Source of the DNA: Epiperipatus broadwayi
Taxonomy: Eukaryota; Onychophora; Udeonychophora; Euonychophora; Peripatidae
Reading direction: 5' to 3'
Assembly (NCBI GenBank): GCA_028023455.1
Contig: JAQFVV010006354.1
Span: 2,059,615 to 2,123,614 of the forward strand
Length of the DNA: 64,000 bases
Part shown: positions 38,523 to 53,000 of the stretch, piece by piece
How the letters are laid out: each line of letters starts with the position of its first letter
Numbering within the stretch: position 1 is the first letter of the stretch
The notes under the pieces: model-generated
Databases searched by the model: none
The model's input: the letters and a program-made list of their open reading frames with translations, nothing else
What the model was told of the DNA's origin: nothing
Program-made: the position numbers and the translations under genes

Positions 38523-41217
38523 GATCTTCAGTTTTTACACTAGAAATGTATGTCAAGCCTTGTGATGGTATATTATTTTTAATTAATTTAATTTTATAGT
38601 AAATACATTTTATTGTTAAATAGTAATCAACATGTATATGCAACTTATTAGTCACTTTATAGTGCATATTTTAAGAAAGTAATAACTTAAAAAATTATTA
38701 TAATTGTGATTTTATGATATTTAAATGTAATACACTAATTCTTTTCTATTTTTAAGTATTTAGCTATAGAGATGATTTAAGATATTAATAAGTTTTATCT
38801 TTGGAGTAGTAAAGCTAAACTAATTTTAAAGTAGTTGTCATATCTTTTATGAAATTAAAATGTCATAGAAAGACTTTAAAATGACCCTAAAGTTTAAAGT
38901 AGGTCTTAGATATTTATGTTGATTGCTAGTAAAGATCACTATTTAATTGGATTGAATTGTAAACTTAGAATTAGTTTAAAAAAATTAAAGATTAGCTACT
39001 TAAAAAGTTTGTAATCTTTAAATAAATAAATAGCTAATATATTGAAGTTAGTATTTTTAAATAAAAATATAATAGTGGATTGTATGTAAATTTGCTTGCA
39101 TGTGTGAAAGTAATAATTATTCAAATATTTCCTAATTAAAACTTAATGTTTTAAGTTAATTTTATTAACATCTATCTCTTTTTCAAAAAGATTCAATAAT
39201 AAAGTTATGTTCTGAGATATTATAAAAAGTGTTTAAATAAATATTCTTAATATTTCATTGATATAAGTTTCTTTTATTAAACAATATAAATATATGTATT
39301 TAAAAATGTATTTTTTTTTACCATAATATATTTCAGTTTGCTAAATAATATGTTAAATATTTGTTTTCAATGATGATTTAATCCTCTAATTAATTATTTG
39401 TTTTGACCTTCTGTCTAATTGATTGATTCTAGAAAATTTTAGAATCATGTAAATTGCAGTTATTTTTAGTTTTGTAGCAGCTACCAGAAAAAAAATCTAA
39501 TCTTTTTTTAATTAGGCAATCTGGGATGCATTTCACTTGTCAGTCATATCAATCAACTTTAATCACACGAATTACTCTATAAGAGAGACATGTTGATAAA
39601 TTCACACCCACATATACTTCATCTGACCACAATGCATTCAAGTTTAACTTTTCAAAAAATAATTTTGTTAGCTTAGTAATATGCTGTGTTAAACAGTAAA
39701 ATATCGATTCAGATTATTCTATAACTCTCAACATTTTAACCTTTGACAAGGATTGCATTATAGGAAATTCTACAACAAAAATTTTAGAAAGTGAATTGAT
39801 TGCTTCTTTTGGAAATCTTTCACAGCAATGGAATTTAGTCAAAAATATTATCCCTGCATTGTTAACATTCATTAATTTCACTTTCTTCATTACATTTAAA
39901 CTTCATTTTAGAAAGGATAATTTCTATGTTATATGCTTTTAAAATATTTTATTCTAATATTAAAAAGATTTTATCTGCTTTTCAAAAAATCTTTATAAAA
40001 CTGTTATATTTAAAACATACTAAATATTTTTTACTGTATTTCAAGTGTGTTTTCATTTGGCATATTTTCATTTTTCTATGGAATAAGAACTATTTAACAA
40101 AAATTTCATGACCTGTTATATGATGAAAAAATTTTAAAAATGCTATATTTTAAGATTATTATATTTATTGAATGAAATAAATTTATAATGGAAAGTTTTT
40201 ATAATGCATTTGTTCTATTTAATGAAACTTATATAGCTGAATGCCATAATAAAATAGGTGATTATTTGAATAAAATTATATTTAAATGGAAAATAAAATT
40301 CAACTTTGGCTTTAGGAATATTAATCAGAATACTAAGCAAAGACATAAATCTATTTAGTAAGCTTGATATTCCTTTAAAATGATTTATTTTAAAGAAGAT
40401 ATGTTTCATTTATTATTGCTGCTATTGGCAAGAAGTTAATTTCACTTATTGATGTATATTATAAATGATAATTTTATAAAACTGATTTTTATTTTGTTCA
40501 CATTAGATTTAAAAGATGAAGTATATGTTTCAACATGTTTTCTAATAATATTTAAATATGTTTGCTCTTCAAAAGATCATTTATTTTATTGTTATGCACA
40601 ATTTACTCTCCAGAAATATTAATCTAAATGTTCTAACCTTATTGTGCTACATTCCAGAATAAATGCATTTAATTGTAGTCATCACTAGAATGTAAAATGT
40701 GGTTTTAAAAGAAATGCCAAGTTTATTTATTAATGTGCTATATGAAACATATAATGTTCATATACTTGCTATTTTATTTATTAAATCTACAAATTTATGT
40801 TGGAATGGGTATATTTTTGTTGTGTTAATGACTTCAAGCATATATGTACTTTATATTTCATCAATTTCTGTGTGTATCATTTTAATTTATAATATTATCT
40901 TGATATCTTAGAAAGTCTGCAGCATACTAAATAACTTTTTTATTGAATTTATTTGAAGTGATATGAATATCAAGATGAAATAGATTTTTTGTTAATTTTT
41001 TTGGTAATGGGTATAAATAATTGTTGTAATATTTATTTTATTTTAAATACCATACATTTATTTCTATACATTTCTGTATAATTTTCATCTATGATTTTTA
41101 AGAAGTATTTCATGCCAAGTTTTTGTAATATTGCCAGAGTAAAAATACTTTTAAAATGCATTATACCTGTCTCTTTTTGAAGTTATTTTGAGTGTGTGTA
41201 AATGCTAGAAGAGTTTG
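38520..41217. other. AT-rich sequence, nothing recognised
   Basis: About 2.7 kb of very A+T-rich DNA. Short frames of 60-70 codons are Phe/Ile/Lys-rich and look like chance. Confidence 0.6.
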
Positions 41218-41291
41218 AAACTATTTTATATATATATATATATATATAAAATAGTTTATATATATAAATAGTTGGCATAATATATAATAAT

Positions 41292-41331
<40 letters not shown>

Positions 41332-41348
41332 TTTAATTATTATGCCAC
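41218..41348. repeat. Two adjacent AT-rich palindromes
   Basis: 41218-41257 is a perfect 40-bp palindrome (AAACTATTTTATA arm). 41273-41348 is a longer inverted repeat closed by TGGCATAAT and ATTATGCCA with a (TA)n core. Both could form hairpins; the second may be a tiny MITE. Confidence 0.8.
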
Positions 41349-43517
41349 ATTTTTATAATTATATTCTTTTGCTACATTTATTGTTTTATTGGTTTTACGC
41401 ATCACTTAGTTATTGTTGTTTTAAGAGATAGTGGTATCTATTTCTCTCTTATAGTTCATTATATATTGACAATGAGTTGTGTTATATTTCTGTGCTATTA
41501 GGCATGCAATTTTTTATTTAAGCATATCCTTATCTTCTGATGGCTCATTTTCATATCTCCTGACTAGAAAAAAAGTATTACTTCATTTTTGTCCTCATGT
41601 ATAGGTGCTTGTTTTGTTTTTGCTTTCTTATTCTTTAATATGAATTTTCATGGAGATACATTTTATTTAAAGCCATGTGTAATGTAGTACCATGATTATG
41701 TCCTGACATTTTACATTTTGGAGAGACTGCAGAATGCCATCCATACATTCAATAGCACTTTTTGTTAATCTGGGTGATTTTGATGAATAGATCTTGTAGA
41801 TGTGTCTAACTAGCATATTTAGATGTTTTAAAACCAATAAAATATTTAATATTAAAATTTATAATTGTATATGTTGGTAAATAAAATTATATACATCTTC
41901 TTCAGCAATGATCACCAATCACAAAATGGTAAGATTATATTTGACATAATATATTGCATATTTTTACCTAGAGATTTTATAATTATAAGATAGTGTATTA
42001 AATGTGAGATCATACTGAATTTATTATAACCATATAAAGATTTGTTAATTAATGGATATTGTTTCTATTATTTCTAATTATAATAGTTTTTTTCTTTATA
42101 TTATTTTGTTTTTGGGAAGTTTAAATAATATTGTATTTTATTAATTACAAAATAGCTGTATATTTGTTTATTAAATGTTCTAAGTGTCAATAAATGATAT
42201 TTATTATTACTTCATGCTTACTATTTTCTTATCATCATCTATAGCCTTCAGAAATCTAACACTATTGACACACAATTTTGTGTGCAGTGATAGTACAAGA
42301 ACTCAAAGAAATATCATTATGCAAATCACTTTATTCTAAATTGTATTACTCATGTTAAGATAACATCAAAAAAGATTATTTTATTTATATAAAAATGCTA
42401 AAATCATTTTATTTAATTGGCATAAAATTATTTTAATCAATTTTATTTATTTGTGATAAAGCTATAAAATATCATTTTACTTCATTTATTATAAATCAAG
42501 ATAATAATATTGTTAAATTTTATTTTAATATAAGATTAAGAGAAAACATAGTGGTACAATATTTTGGGTAGCAACAAAATTCTTTTCTATTCATAATATC
42601 ACAAATGTCACTCTAGGGTATTATAGTTATTATTAATTTAAGAGTTTTTATATTTAATCTTAATTATAAATTTTATAATTCTTTTATTCAATAAAGTATC
42701 ATCTTATGGGTAAGATTATGTCTTATTGCTATTATTGTTTTACTAGGATCACATTCTTGGACGTTTTTCAAGAAATAAAGAAAACAAAATTATTGATTAT
42801 GAAACAATTTATCATAAAAAAAACAACACAATTTAAATAATTGTTATGAGTAAGATCAAATTATTTTAAAAAAGAGTTTATGTGGAATAGAGAAGACCTG
42901 TGTTAATTTAATAAAAGAAGAATTGTACCTTAAATCTGGTCATTTAGAAAGATAATTATGATAATTTTATAAGAATTGGTTGTATTTTAGAGGATGTGCT
43001 AGAACATGAAGACTGAAAAGTAACCTAACCATTTTGTGTCATGTACTTAAGATTTTAAGAGTTATAATATATTTTTAAGAGAGGGTATGATAATTCTGTT
43101 CCTTTTACATTGATATGCATTTGTGCTTGTCAGATTAATAGTAAATTCGCTCTTATTGTAAGCATATATGCAGTTGAGCTAGCCTATATATACTTTTAAG
43201 GATTATTATGATTAGCTTATGTTATTATTTGAAGTTACAAATTTTGGCATGCTCAACATATCAGCTTTCAGTCAATTAGGGGTTTCAATCAATTGGCTGT
43301 TCATTGTGATATCTAATTTGCCTGAATTTGTATTCACCTTAGCCATTATTTTTCATTCTTGCTTATTTTTTTTATTTGCAAAAATATAAGGTAATATATG
43401 AAGCAATATTTTGACTAGGTCACAGTCGTTATTAACTGAGTAATCTAGTTGATTACCAGCGTGCCAAAAAGTGTTTATTAAATTAAGTCACGTGATACAT
43501 GACTTGATTTTTTGCAA
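41349..43517. other. AT-rich sequence, nothing recognised
   Basis: About 2.2 kb with no supported feature. Confidence 0.6.
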
Positions 43518-43745
43518 TATATATATATATATATATATCTTCTGAGATATGAACTTTTACATGATCAAGATCGACATTACTGACAATTATCAAGTTGGCA
43601 GTGATCTACTAATCCTATCTATTAATATTATTGATATTCTGAGTAAATAAGCTATTAAAATTATATATTAAACTTGTGTTGATTTATTAATTTATTTATA
43701 TAATTGTATGGCTGCTAGATTTGAATATGACTTCCTACATATTAA
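43518..43745 (+). repeat. (AT)n followed by dispersed repeat D, copy 2
   Basis: Ten AT units (43518-43538), then TCTTCTGAGATATGAACTTT, CTATTAATATTATTGATATT and TTTATATAATTGTATGGCTG (about 43696-43715), in the same order as at 25063-25280. Confidence 0.75.
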
Positions 43746-46700
43746 TATATTTCTAATGCTTTATACAAAACTATTCTAGAAAATATTTTTTTTTTTATCA
43801 TGTTATCATTCCTAACAAAGTTGTAATAGTTTGCGTGAATAAAACGATAAGAAATGTAAAATTAAAAAAAAAAAGCATGGTTAATTAATGTAGATAACAT
43901 TACGATGAATATAAAGTCTAATAGCACTCAATTATGTAAGGTTTGGAATTTGGACAATTAACTTTAAAATTTAAATTTGATGATAAGTTATTGTTTTTTT
44001 TTTTTCTATAAGTGCTGCCTTTGACAAAGATGTTCAGTAAAATGTGCATTTAAGTTGTATTATGTATTCACTGATTTTCTTTTAGATTCTGGAATTAATA
44101 TCTTCAACTTTTTTTGGTTAAAAAATATAATGAGTGGGAAAAGATAGATGAAGATATTCCATCTGTTTATATATAATTAAAAATACAATATGCTAAGCTT
44201 TAACATAGATTTAAAATTTATATCTAAAATGGAATCATCTTTATAAATAATTCTTAATAATCAGTAATATATTTGATTTGAAATGACTGTTATGAAAGTT
44301 GTGAATGTATTAAAAATTTAAAGTGATATATATATTGAAATTCTTTATAGCTAAAAGATATCAAATGTTTTTTTCTCACTTTTGATTAATGAATGAAATT
44401 AACAGTAGCTTATATTTGTACTGATTTATTAGTTTTTTAATATTTGTATATTATTTAATGATATTACAGAATATTATATATAGTTAGGATTACTTATGTT
44501 CCAACAAAAACAAATGATCAAAATTATAAAATATTCAAAGGGTTCATGAAGTTTTCGACGTCTTCAAAAGAAATTATTTCATAATATATATACCATTTCT
44601 ATCGACAATGTGAATTACATAAAAAAAAAAAAAAAACAACGATAAATTTTATTTAAAAGCATTCTTTTGTTTCAGTCTGTAGACAACCACTTTCTTTTCT
44701 TTTGTCATTCAAATAACAAATTTTGATAAAATTAAGTATTTTTTTAAAATGTCATTGAGACAGAATATATTTATTAATCAAGCTATACAAATATAAAAAA
44801 AGGCAAAAATAATGTTCAATTAAATAATGACACTTTAAAGTTATCTTATATGTCTATATATACTTTCAAATAAGAATTACTCGTTTTTCTTTCTTAAATA
44901 AAAGACATTTGATCCGCTTTAAGTTTCACGTATTTATATTGGTTAATTTTAAATGCTATAAACAACTATTAACCCTTTTTTAATTTACATTTTATTTCTC
45001 TTATCTTGATGAAAATAATTATGATATTACTGAATATCTTGGAGACTTTTGTCTTTACTTTTATAAAAAAATAATTAGAAATCTGAAAAAGAATTCATTT
45101 GGGATACGTATACATACGTATTTTCAAAAAACAGAAGTAGAAAATTAATAAATTTGTTGAAAATTATGAAAATAGAATTGATTGGCAACAGTAATTTATT
45201 ACGTGCATGTCTTGTATTTAATGTATATATACTTATACACGCATATATATATATATATATATTGTGTATTATCAAAATATTTACGATAGGAGGTATAACA
45301 TTCCATGAGCAATAATATGTTCGACTTCATATTTACAGTATTTTTAAACAAATTATTAATAGGTATCGCTATATGTTTCATATATTTAATATATTGTTTT
45401 TTAATGCATTGTTCTTTAATATATTGTTCTTTAGACACTTTAAAACATTTCATTCTTTTATTCCTTAAGTATTCATAGTTATCTTTTTTTAATGTTTTTT
45501 CAATAAGCTTTTTTCTTCACTTATTTTTTTTTTTTTTTATCATGAACAAAATTTTCATTCTGAGTTATTATTGTTCTAGTTTATTTTTCAACCAATAGAT
45601 GCTCTTTATTTTATTTAGAGGTTGACACATATTTTCAACAGCAAAACTACTGTGTATCTAGATTATTTAGCACCTTAAATCAAATTTTCCAATCAAAATG
45701 CTTTTAAAATAAGGTAAAACAATAAATTATTATTTAATAAATATTTAGAAAATTATTATAAAACTTGAAATTTGATCAAATGCAATATAATATAAAATGA
45801 AATGCAATGTAAATAATTTGAAAAGAAAGTCTTATGGATTTTGATATTCCTAAATAGTTTCTTGATGCAGAATTGTTTGGATGTCATTTTGAATACTAAA
45901 ATTTATTAGCAATGTTAAATCCACCATTAATTTCATTTCTTTAGGTTTTTTTTTAAACACAATATGGTACGTATTTGGATTTTTTTCCAAACAAATATAT
46001 ATTTTTACTGATTTTTTTTTTTATTTCTAAAAAGATGAAAAAATCCCATCATAATACAAGTTTCATCTCTTTGTTTTTCCTCGTTATAATTAAATTACTA
46101 GTTATTTATTTAGACTCAAGGGTCTAATCTGAGAAAGATTAATTAAAAGAAATATATATTTACTATTTAACATTTTTACTTAAAATTTCTGAAGATCAAT
46201 TTTATTTTCATCTTTTAAGCTACTGCTTTTGATACACACATATATGAATTTAAGCATTAAATATAATGTGAGGAATTGAGAGTCGTAATATCTTTTCTTC
46301 ATATGAATGTTTGCCACATTATTTGGTATATACCGAAAACGATACATTAAAACATTTAAACAATTATATAAATAAATTATAATACTAATATAAAGATTAA
46401 TATTTTGCTTTCTATATATAGTGTTTTATACTTTTTTCTATAAAATCGTGGCCATTCTGTATCAACCTTTAAAATATCGTATAGCTAATGGTTTTGTTGG
46501 ATATTATTAGTAAAAAAATAAAAAATTGATAAGTGGAGATTTTTATGGAAAATTAAATTGAATCAAATATAAATTTACTGAAGCAGTTCTATTTTTAACC
46601 ATTTTCTAAATTTTGAAAATAAATGCTTACATAGTAAGTTATATGATGGTCAATTATAGAGCTTGGATATAATACTAGACAACTTTAGCTATGCATGTTA

Positions 46701-49700
46701 ATATAACAATGTATAAGAAAAAAACAAATATAACTAAGCTAACTTTTGGTGAATTTTCACCATAATCATTTAACAGCAATTTCTTCAAAGACTATTAAAA
46801 AAATAAATGAGGCAATAGTATCCAAGAGTTTTTTTTTTACAATACAAATACAGATTTTTATTGTATTCTAAGATTTTATATGGAGATTATCTTCAACAAT
46901 TTCAACTAGAAAAATGAATATTAATTCACCTGATATATTTATAGAGTAATTAATTTACTTTGACTAATACTTTAATTTATATTGCAGATATATTTCTATC
47001 CAACGTAAAACTACAATAAATTTACATTATCAGCATTTGAACAGTGATCACATCTATTACATATATTGCAAAATAAAATTATTTATCATTACATATTAAT
47101 CTTTTTTTTTTATTTGCAGAGTTTAAAATGGATAGAAACAACTCTTATAATCTCAATCAATTCAAATTAATTCATCATAAATATCAGATAAAACATACAT
47201 TTCTTTGTCTAAAGTTGTTAAAAAAAATGCTTACTTACTATTACAATAAATAGTACATAGACTCCAGTCAGTAATTGACAACACAAAAAAAACCAATAAG
47301 AATATATTGTCAATTACTATATATTACTTTTAAAATGTATTTGCTTATCATTATATGTAACTTAAAACTGTGATGAAAAAATTGGCATTTAAGTAACTTT
47401 ATGTAAAAATATAAATAGTAGAGAGGTATCTTTAATTAGTCCTACATAGATTAGATAAATTAACAACTGTAGTACAATCATAACCCAGAAGAGTAAAAAT
47501 GGTAATTTACTATAATGAATGAATATATTTTAGAAATAAAATGAATAATCAATTAATTAATGGTAGATATATTTGTTTGGACAGAAACTCAGAAAACAAC
47601 AATGTAAATTCTTTAAGTTCTTGAATTGTCTTATTGGTTAATTTGTTAAGTATTTTCATTCTTTTTATATGTAACAATATATTTGAATTAGTGAGTAGAA
47701 ATTTAAATCTTTAATAAACTTAATTAAAATTATACCTGCAAAAATGAAAGTTATCTTAACAATGTTCTTTGAATTTTCCAAATGAATAAAATGTGTAATA
47801 AAATAAAATAAATAAGATTGCATCAAATTTTTATTAGAAACACAAATCAATAACAAATACATTCAAATAATGGATTTAATCTTTGATATTAAAAAAAATC
47901 ATTTATAATGACAAAAAAGCAAAATTCAATAGCCATAATCTTTTTAATAGACTCTTTTTTGCCACTGATCACTTTATGTTTTAAGCTCACTTTCTTTGTC
48001 CTATTTTCTGATAAAAATTAAATATATTTCAATAATATATAAATATGAACATTATATACTTAAAAGAATATCCAATAATTAAATTTAATTTAAAAAAATG
48101 AATAAATGAATAAAGTATGTGGATATTTATGATTTTTAATTTAAAGATTTAAAATGAAGGATGAGTACTTTAGGATATAATAGAAATCACTTCATAGTTT
48201 TCCTTTTCTCTGAATGATAGTAACATCTAGTTATTTTAGTTGGAACATATGAATTAATATACATTTCATTTCAGGTTTTCACCATAAAATGTACAGAAAA
48301 CTGTCAAACACATGTTATGCAATAGCCATAAAACAGCTCTTGCAGATCTAATTGTAGTCCCAAATAGTCAAATAAAACAATTCAGTGATAGAAAATTAAG
48401 ACTTAAAATTACTTTAATTGTTTTTATGACAAAATGTTAAATTTAAATCTTTTTAACTAAATTTATTATTTAAAATGGAAACTAATTGATTTTACATCAA
48501 CTAAAATATTTTAGAATTTTACAACTTGGAATTATTTTATTGTTGTTTTATTGCAAATGTAGTTTTAAGATTTAAACATTTTATGAATTTTAAAATAATT
48601 TAGCTGCTTTTGATAAGTGTAGTATTTCAACGTTTGAAGTTTTTGATAAATTTAAGAAATTTAAGTAGCAAGTTGATTAGGCATATGTTAGATTTAACTG
48701 TAGTATACATTAAATTACTCATCTCATTGTACATGTTGTTATGACAGATTATGCATTAAAGATAGGTTGTTTAAAATACCAGGAAAATATATTTTTAAAA
48801 TATATTTACTAAATATCTTAATTAACATGTTTTATTTGATCTGTATTTTACTATAATAACATCAGTCTTTTACATCATATACATTTCTCTTACATACATC
48901 ATTATTTCACTTTATTACATTTTAATAAGTATATTTCCTTATATATGTGGTTCTACAAAATATATGTGATGTTGCATAAATGCCTACACTTGATATAATG
49001 TAAATCAACAGGTTTTGAATGTTTTTTTAACATTAAATCCAAAATTCACTGCTATTAAGACTAGAAATAAGTATACAAATAATTTTTGTTAAAGCTTCAT
49101 ACATTTAAGCATATCAATATTCAACATAAGATTCAAGCTTATAAAGAAAACATGGGTCACAAGAAGCTTTCTTCTACTTTTAAACCCTACCAGTCAAATA
49201 ATGTCATAACATCTCACCACAATAAAGACTGGAACTAATTTGATGTCCAATAAACATGACACTATATAAAAAAATAATAAGTAATCATTATAAATGTAAC
49301 ATTTTAATAAACAATCTTACATTATGCAGGCACACATAAATAATATAATAATATAAAATATAAATATAAATTTCAGTAGTAAAATAACTACATATCTGAG
49401 ATTTTTTTCCCCATTTCTTTATTACATCTTATTAAGATGATTTGCATTTTATTGACAATAATAAAATAATAATAATAAAATATTATCTATAAACTAAAAT
49501 TTTTTAAATGTCCTATTTATTCAGAGATTTTAAAATAAAATAAATATTGTCCTGATCCTTGAGGATGTCTATTTCATAAAAACCCAAATGGCAATATAAT
49601 AATTTTACTTTTAAAAGGAGTAATTTGTGCATGCATTTGCTTATCAATAAGAGTATGCAAATATAAATTAATAGCATACTTGAATGCATTTTTTTGGCAG

Positions 49701-51403
49701 ATTGGAAGTTTTTAAACATTTTTATTTTATTAATTTGCACATTATTGAATATACTAAACTTCACCATGCTATTTATTTGTACCATTTAAAAAAGAGCTGT
49801 TTGCTCTAAAATAAATGCTTCATAGACATTTACTAGCCTTGTTTCTTAAATAATGTCCATCCAATATGGTTTTTTAACACATGAGTGCACAGTTAGTACT
49901 TAACAAGTAAATCTAGATAGAGATATATAATTTTATAATTTAGTCTTATTTTTAAGTTTTTATTAAAGTTATATCTGTTGTTAATATTGCTTTGGCAATG
50001 TAAATAAAATATCTAATTTAACTCTAAGTTATTACACTTATTTGTCATTGGTGTCAATTTTCCATTGTTTATTCTCATGCATACATATTTTTTTCTTCCA
50101 ATAATTTTCTTATAAATGGTGAAATATTATTTTTCAAATGAAATTTTGAAATTAATAATAATTTTAAAAAATATTTTAAAAATAAAAATATTGAATATTT
50201 TCAATATATTCAAAAAGTATAAACTATAAATATTAATATAAATTACTTTTATTTTATTTTGAATGGTAGTAGAGAGCTTTATCTTGATTGATCTAAATGC
50301 ATATACACACAATATAGAGAAAAGCTTTAACAAAAAGTAATTTTAAACACTAGGCTTAGGTAGCTTTCAACTAATACAATTCATAGACATATCAATGATT
50401 ATAAAAATAGATGGTGTATATATAAATGATTTGTATTAGTTTATATAAGTTTATATGTGACTGTTATGTATTGTGAATACACCTGGGTCTTGTTATATGC
50501 AGATTATTTTAATGTGATTTTTAAGTTATGTGATTCATGTTTCTTCTTAATATCTTTCATATTTCACTATATTTATTAGATATTAAGAAATTTAAATTAT
50601 TAATAACTTATTTTGACTTGAAATACTTTTTTTTCTTCAAAATATAACATTATATTAGCAGCTAACATGAATATGGTCTGAAGCTGCATTTAAAATATTA
50701 GCTTCTATGTAATAATCTACTTATACTAATGAGTAAATAATAATAAAAGATTTATATTTACATATAAAAATATCACAATAAATAGTCAAAAATTTTAAAG
50801 TTTTAAAACGTATTTTGTTAATTATAACAGAAATAAATATTTTTTTAGATTTTTAAAATAAATAATAACAAAGATTTTATTGATTTTCTAAACTGAAAAT
50901 AATCTTTCTAATGATAATGTATAATCTTTTTGTTTTGATTACAATCTCATTTTTTAAATATAGAAACAAAAAAATCATTAACACAGCTCAAGACTGAAAG
51001 TGGTGCTAGTTGTATGTCACATGACAAATATGATTTCTTAACATTTACCAAATGAATGCATATTGTCAAATAGTCAAACAACTGCTAATGATTTAAAATA
51101 TGTATGAAAAAATGTAAAATTAAATACTGTAGTTAATAAAAAAAAAGTAGAAAAAGTTTGTCTTGCATTTTTTTTTCAAATATTTGAAATTTTTTATTAG
51201 TTATACTTTATTTCCTTATTTTTTTAATGCAAATTTTAAAGTAATTTTTCTTTCTTGCTTTGCTTTTATGCGATTTCTGAAAATTACAACCCCCTATCCC
51301 CATTTTTCCAGATAAATTAAGTCTATTTTTGAGCAATTTCTTTTGTGCGTGTTTTCTGAGGAACCTATCTACCACATAAAATGAGACCCAGGTGTATACT
51401 ATT
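43746..51403. other. Long AT-rich stretch, nothing recognised
   Basis: About 7.7 kb of A+T-rich DNA. It holds a poly(A) run near 44620-44637, a short (TA)n at 45243-45262 and T runs near 45524 and 46010. Open frames of 64-90 codons are all Ile/Leu/Phe/Lys/Tyr-rich, without motif or homology to other parts of the window. Confidence 0.6.
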
Positions 51404-51885
51404 CTTCAAAAATGGAAATGAAATTTTTTTTTATTCATGGTGTGCTTGTTAATTGATATATGGCATGACTCCTTAAACATTTTCTTTGCATCATTGCACT
51501 CAATGCAGACAATATCAACAGAGGTGGAAACAAAAGGATGGCTAGTTGCAGAGAAATGTTTGAAAATTATAGAGTGCATTACTGTGTTGCAACAGCTTTA
51601 TTGCATAGGTAAATATGTTGAGGAATCTCTGTGGGTAAGTTAACCACATGCATAACTCAACATGTTTATTTATATCATAAATCTGCTACAAACCCAGAAA
51701 CATATTTATAATTTTTGAGCATTTCTCTGCAAGTGGCCATCCTTTTCTTCCTACCTCTATTGATATTGCTTTGACTAAACACATTGATGCAAATCAAAAT
51801 ATTAAGGAGGCATGTCATATATCAAATAAAAAATACATCAACAATGGTAAGGAATTTTGAATTTCCATTTCAAAATAATGATCTA
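51404..51885. mobile_element. Fold-back element: two diverged arms in inverted order
   Basis: 51404-51640 and 51660-51885 are inverted copies of one sequence with roughly 75% identity. Shared blocks are AAATGGAAAT, TGATATATGGCATG / TGATATATGACATG, CAATATCAACAGAGGT / CAATATCAATAGAGGT, AAAAGGATGGC and TTGCAGAGAAATG. In arm 1 a frame (51437-51643) contains STEVETKGWLVAEKCLKII, and arm 2 read inversely gives a related IEVGRKGWPLAEKCSKII. The repeat may therefore come from a coding sequence that I do not recognise. Confidence 0.7.
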
Positions 51886-51939
51886 TTTGCAATACATATC
51901 ATTTATAAGTACATTAAAGGAAACTATCACAAATCATCT

Positions 51940-51970
51940 ATATTTACACTAACTCTCTCTTTACAGTCAT

Positions 51971-52009
<39 letters not shown>

Positions 52010-52030
52010 AAGAGAGAGTTAGTGTAAATA

Positions 52031-52031
<1 letters not shown>
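51940..52031. repeat. Perfect 26-bp hairpin with a (TA)n loop
   Basis: 51940-51965 and 52006-52031 are exact reverse complements (arm contains TTTACACTAACTCTCTCTTT) separated by 40 bp that are mostly TA. A further (TA)n array follows to 52065. The 108-codon frame across it is an artefact. Confidence 0.9.
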
Positions 52032-52065
<34 letters not shown>

Positions 52066-52068
<3 letters not shown>

Positions 52069-52739
52069 AACATACACAACTTGGACTTGTACTATTTGAA
52101 AGTTGGCTAAGCCCTGTTATTTAAATTACTTTTTGTTAAAGCTTTTTTGTACATGCTTTTATTTTACTTATTTATTGATTTATTCCAACAATAAACATAA
52201 TCTTTATTTTAAAATTAAAATAATAACTTTACATTAGACTTTTGACACATGCAGATGTTTGACTATTAAATTTAAGTTATATTATTTATTATAAACAACT
52301 TTAAATTACATATAAAGTAAAATGTATATTGATTTGTTAATTTTACTTTAAATCATTCATCCACATATTTTAAACATTATATGTTTTTACAATGTATTGT
52401 TTCTTTACTAAATTTTAATTTAGTGTGTGTGTGTGATTTTACATGAAAAAGCAGTGCTATGTTACTTTGTCATGAATTCTAAATTTGATACAAGAATTAA
52501 AAAAATTATAGTACACAGGGTGTAATATTAAAAGTATGAGGATTATTTTTACAGGGTATGCAACTTTTAATTATAATGTCTTTTCTACAGTAAGATAAAA
52601 AAATAATTATACTTATTATATTTAGAACGATTATTAAATATTATATATATATCATAGCTAATACTTTTATTTACTTTGCACCAAAAAGTAAAAAAAACAA
52701 ACAATCAAACAAACTTTTAAAAAAAAAACAAACAAACAA
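52066..52739. other. AT-rich sequence, nothing recognised
   Basis: About 670 bp. CAAA-type repeats begin near 52690 just before repeat B. Confidence 0.55.
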
Positions 52740-53000
52740 AACTTTAAAGTATGAAGATTGGCTATCTTAATATAAAGCTGAGGAATGATTATATATATAT
52801 ATATGCGAGGATAGTAATCTAGACGAACTGATGGTTGCTGGTTTAGCATGAAATACGATATTGGTGATTATTTATCTTTTCAACATGTGTGTGATCAGGT
52901 GGGTCAGCAATATAAGATGGCATTGAGAGTAGTGGGTCGTGTGAGAGTCTGAGTTCGAATCCCGCATATATTACGTATATAAATGCAGATATAAGCCTGT
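52740..53000 (+). mobile_element. Dispersed repeat B, copy 2: SINE-like with tRNA-like region
   Basis: GGCTATCTTAATATAAAGCTG (from 52757) aligns with 24101-24122. After a short (TA)n comes a block with CTGATGG at 52828-52834, then a tRNA-like region at about 52895-52970. That region has GAGTTCGAATCCCGC at 52951-52965, close to the consensus B box of an RNA polymerase III promoter, and a weaker A-box-like segment near 52901-52920. The arrangement suggests a tRNA-derived SINE. The family is not recognised. Confidence 0.5.

Noticed and set aside
38520-51400. Search for host exons in the long AT-rich stretch
   Set aside because: All open frames are short and dominated by codons of A and T; no splice-bounded conserved-looking segment was found.
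52895-52970. A functional tRNA gene
   Set aside because: Only the B box is convincing; an acceptor stem and anticodon arm could not be folded, and it lies within a dispersed repeat.
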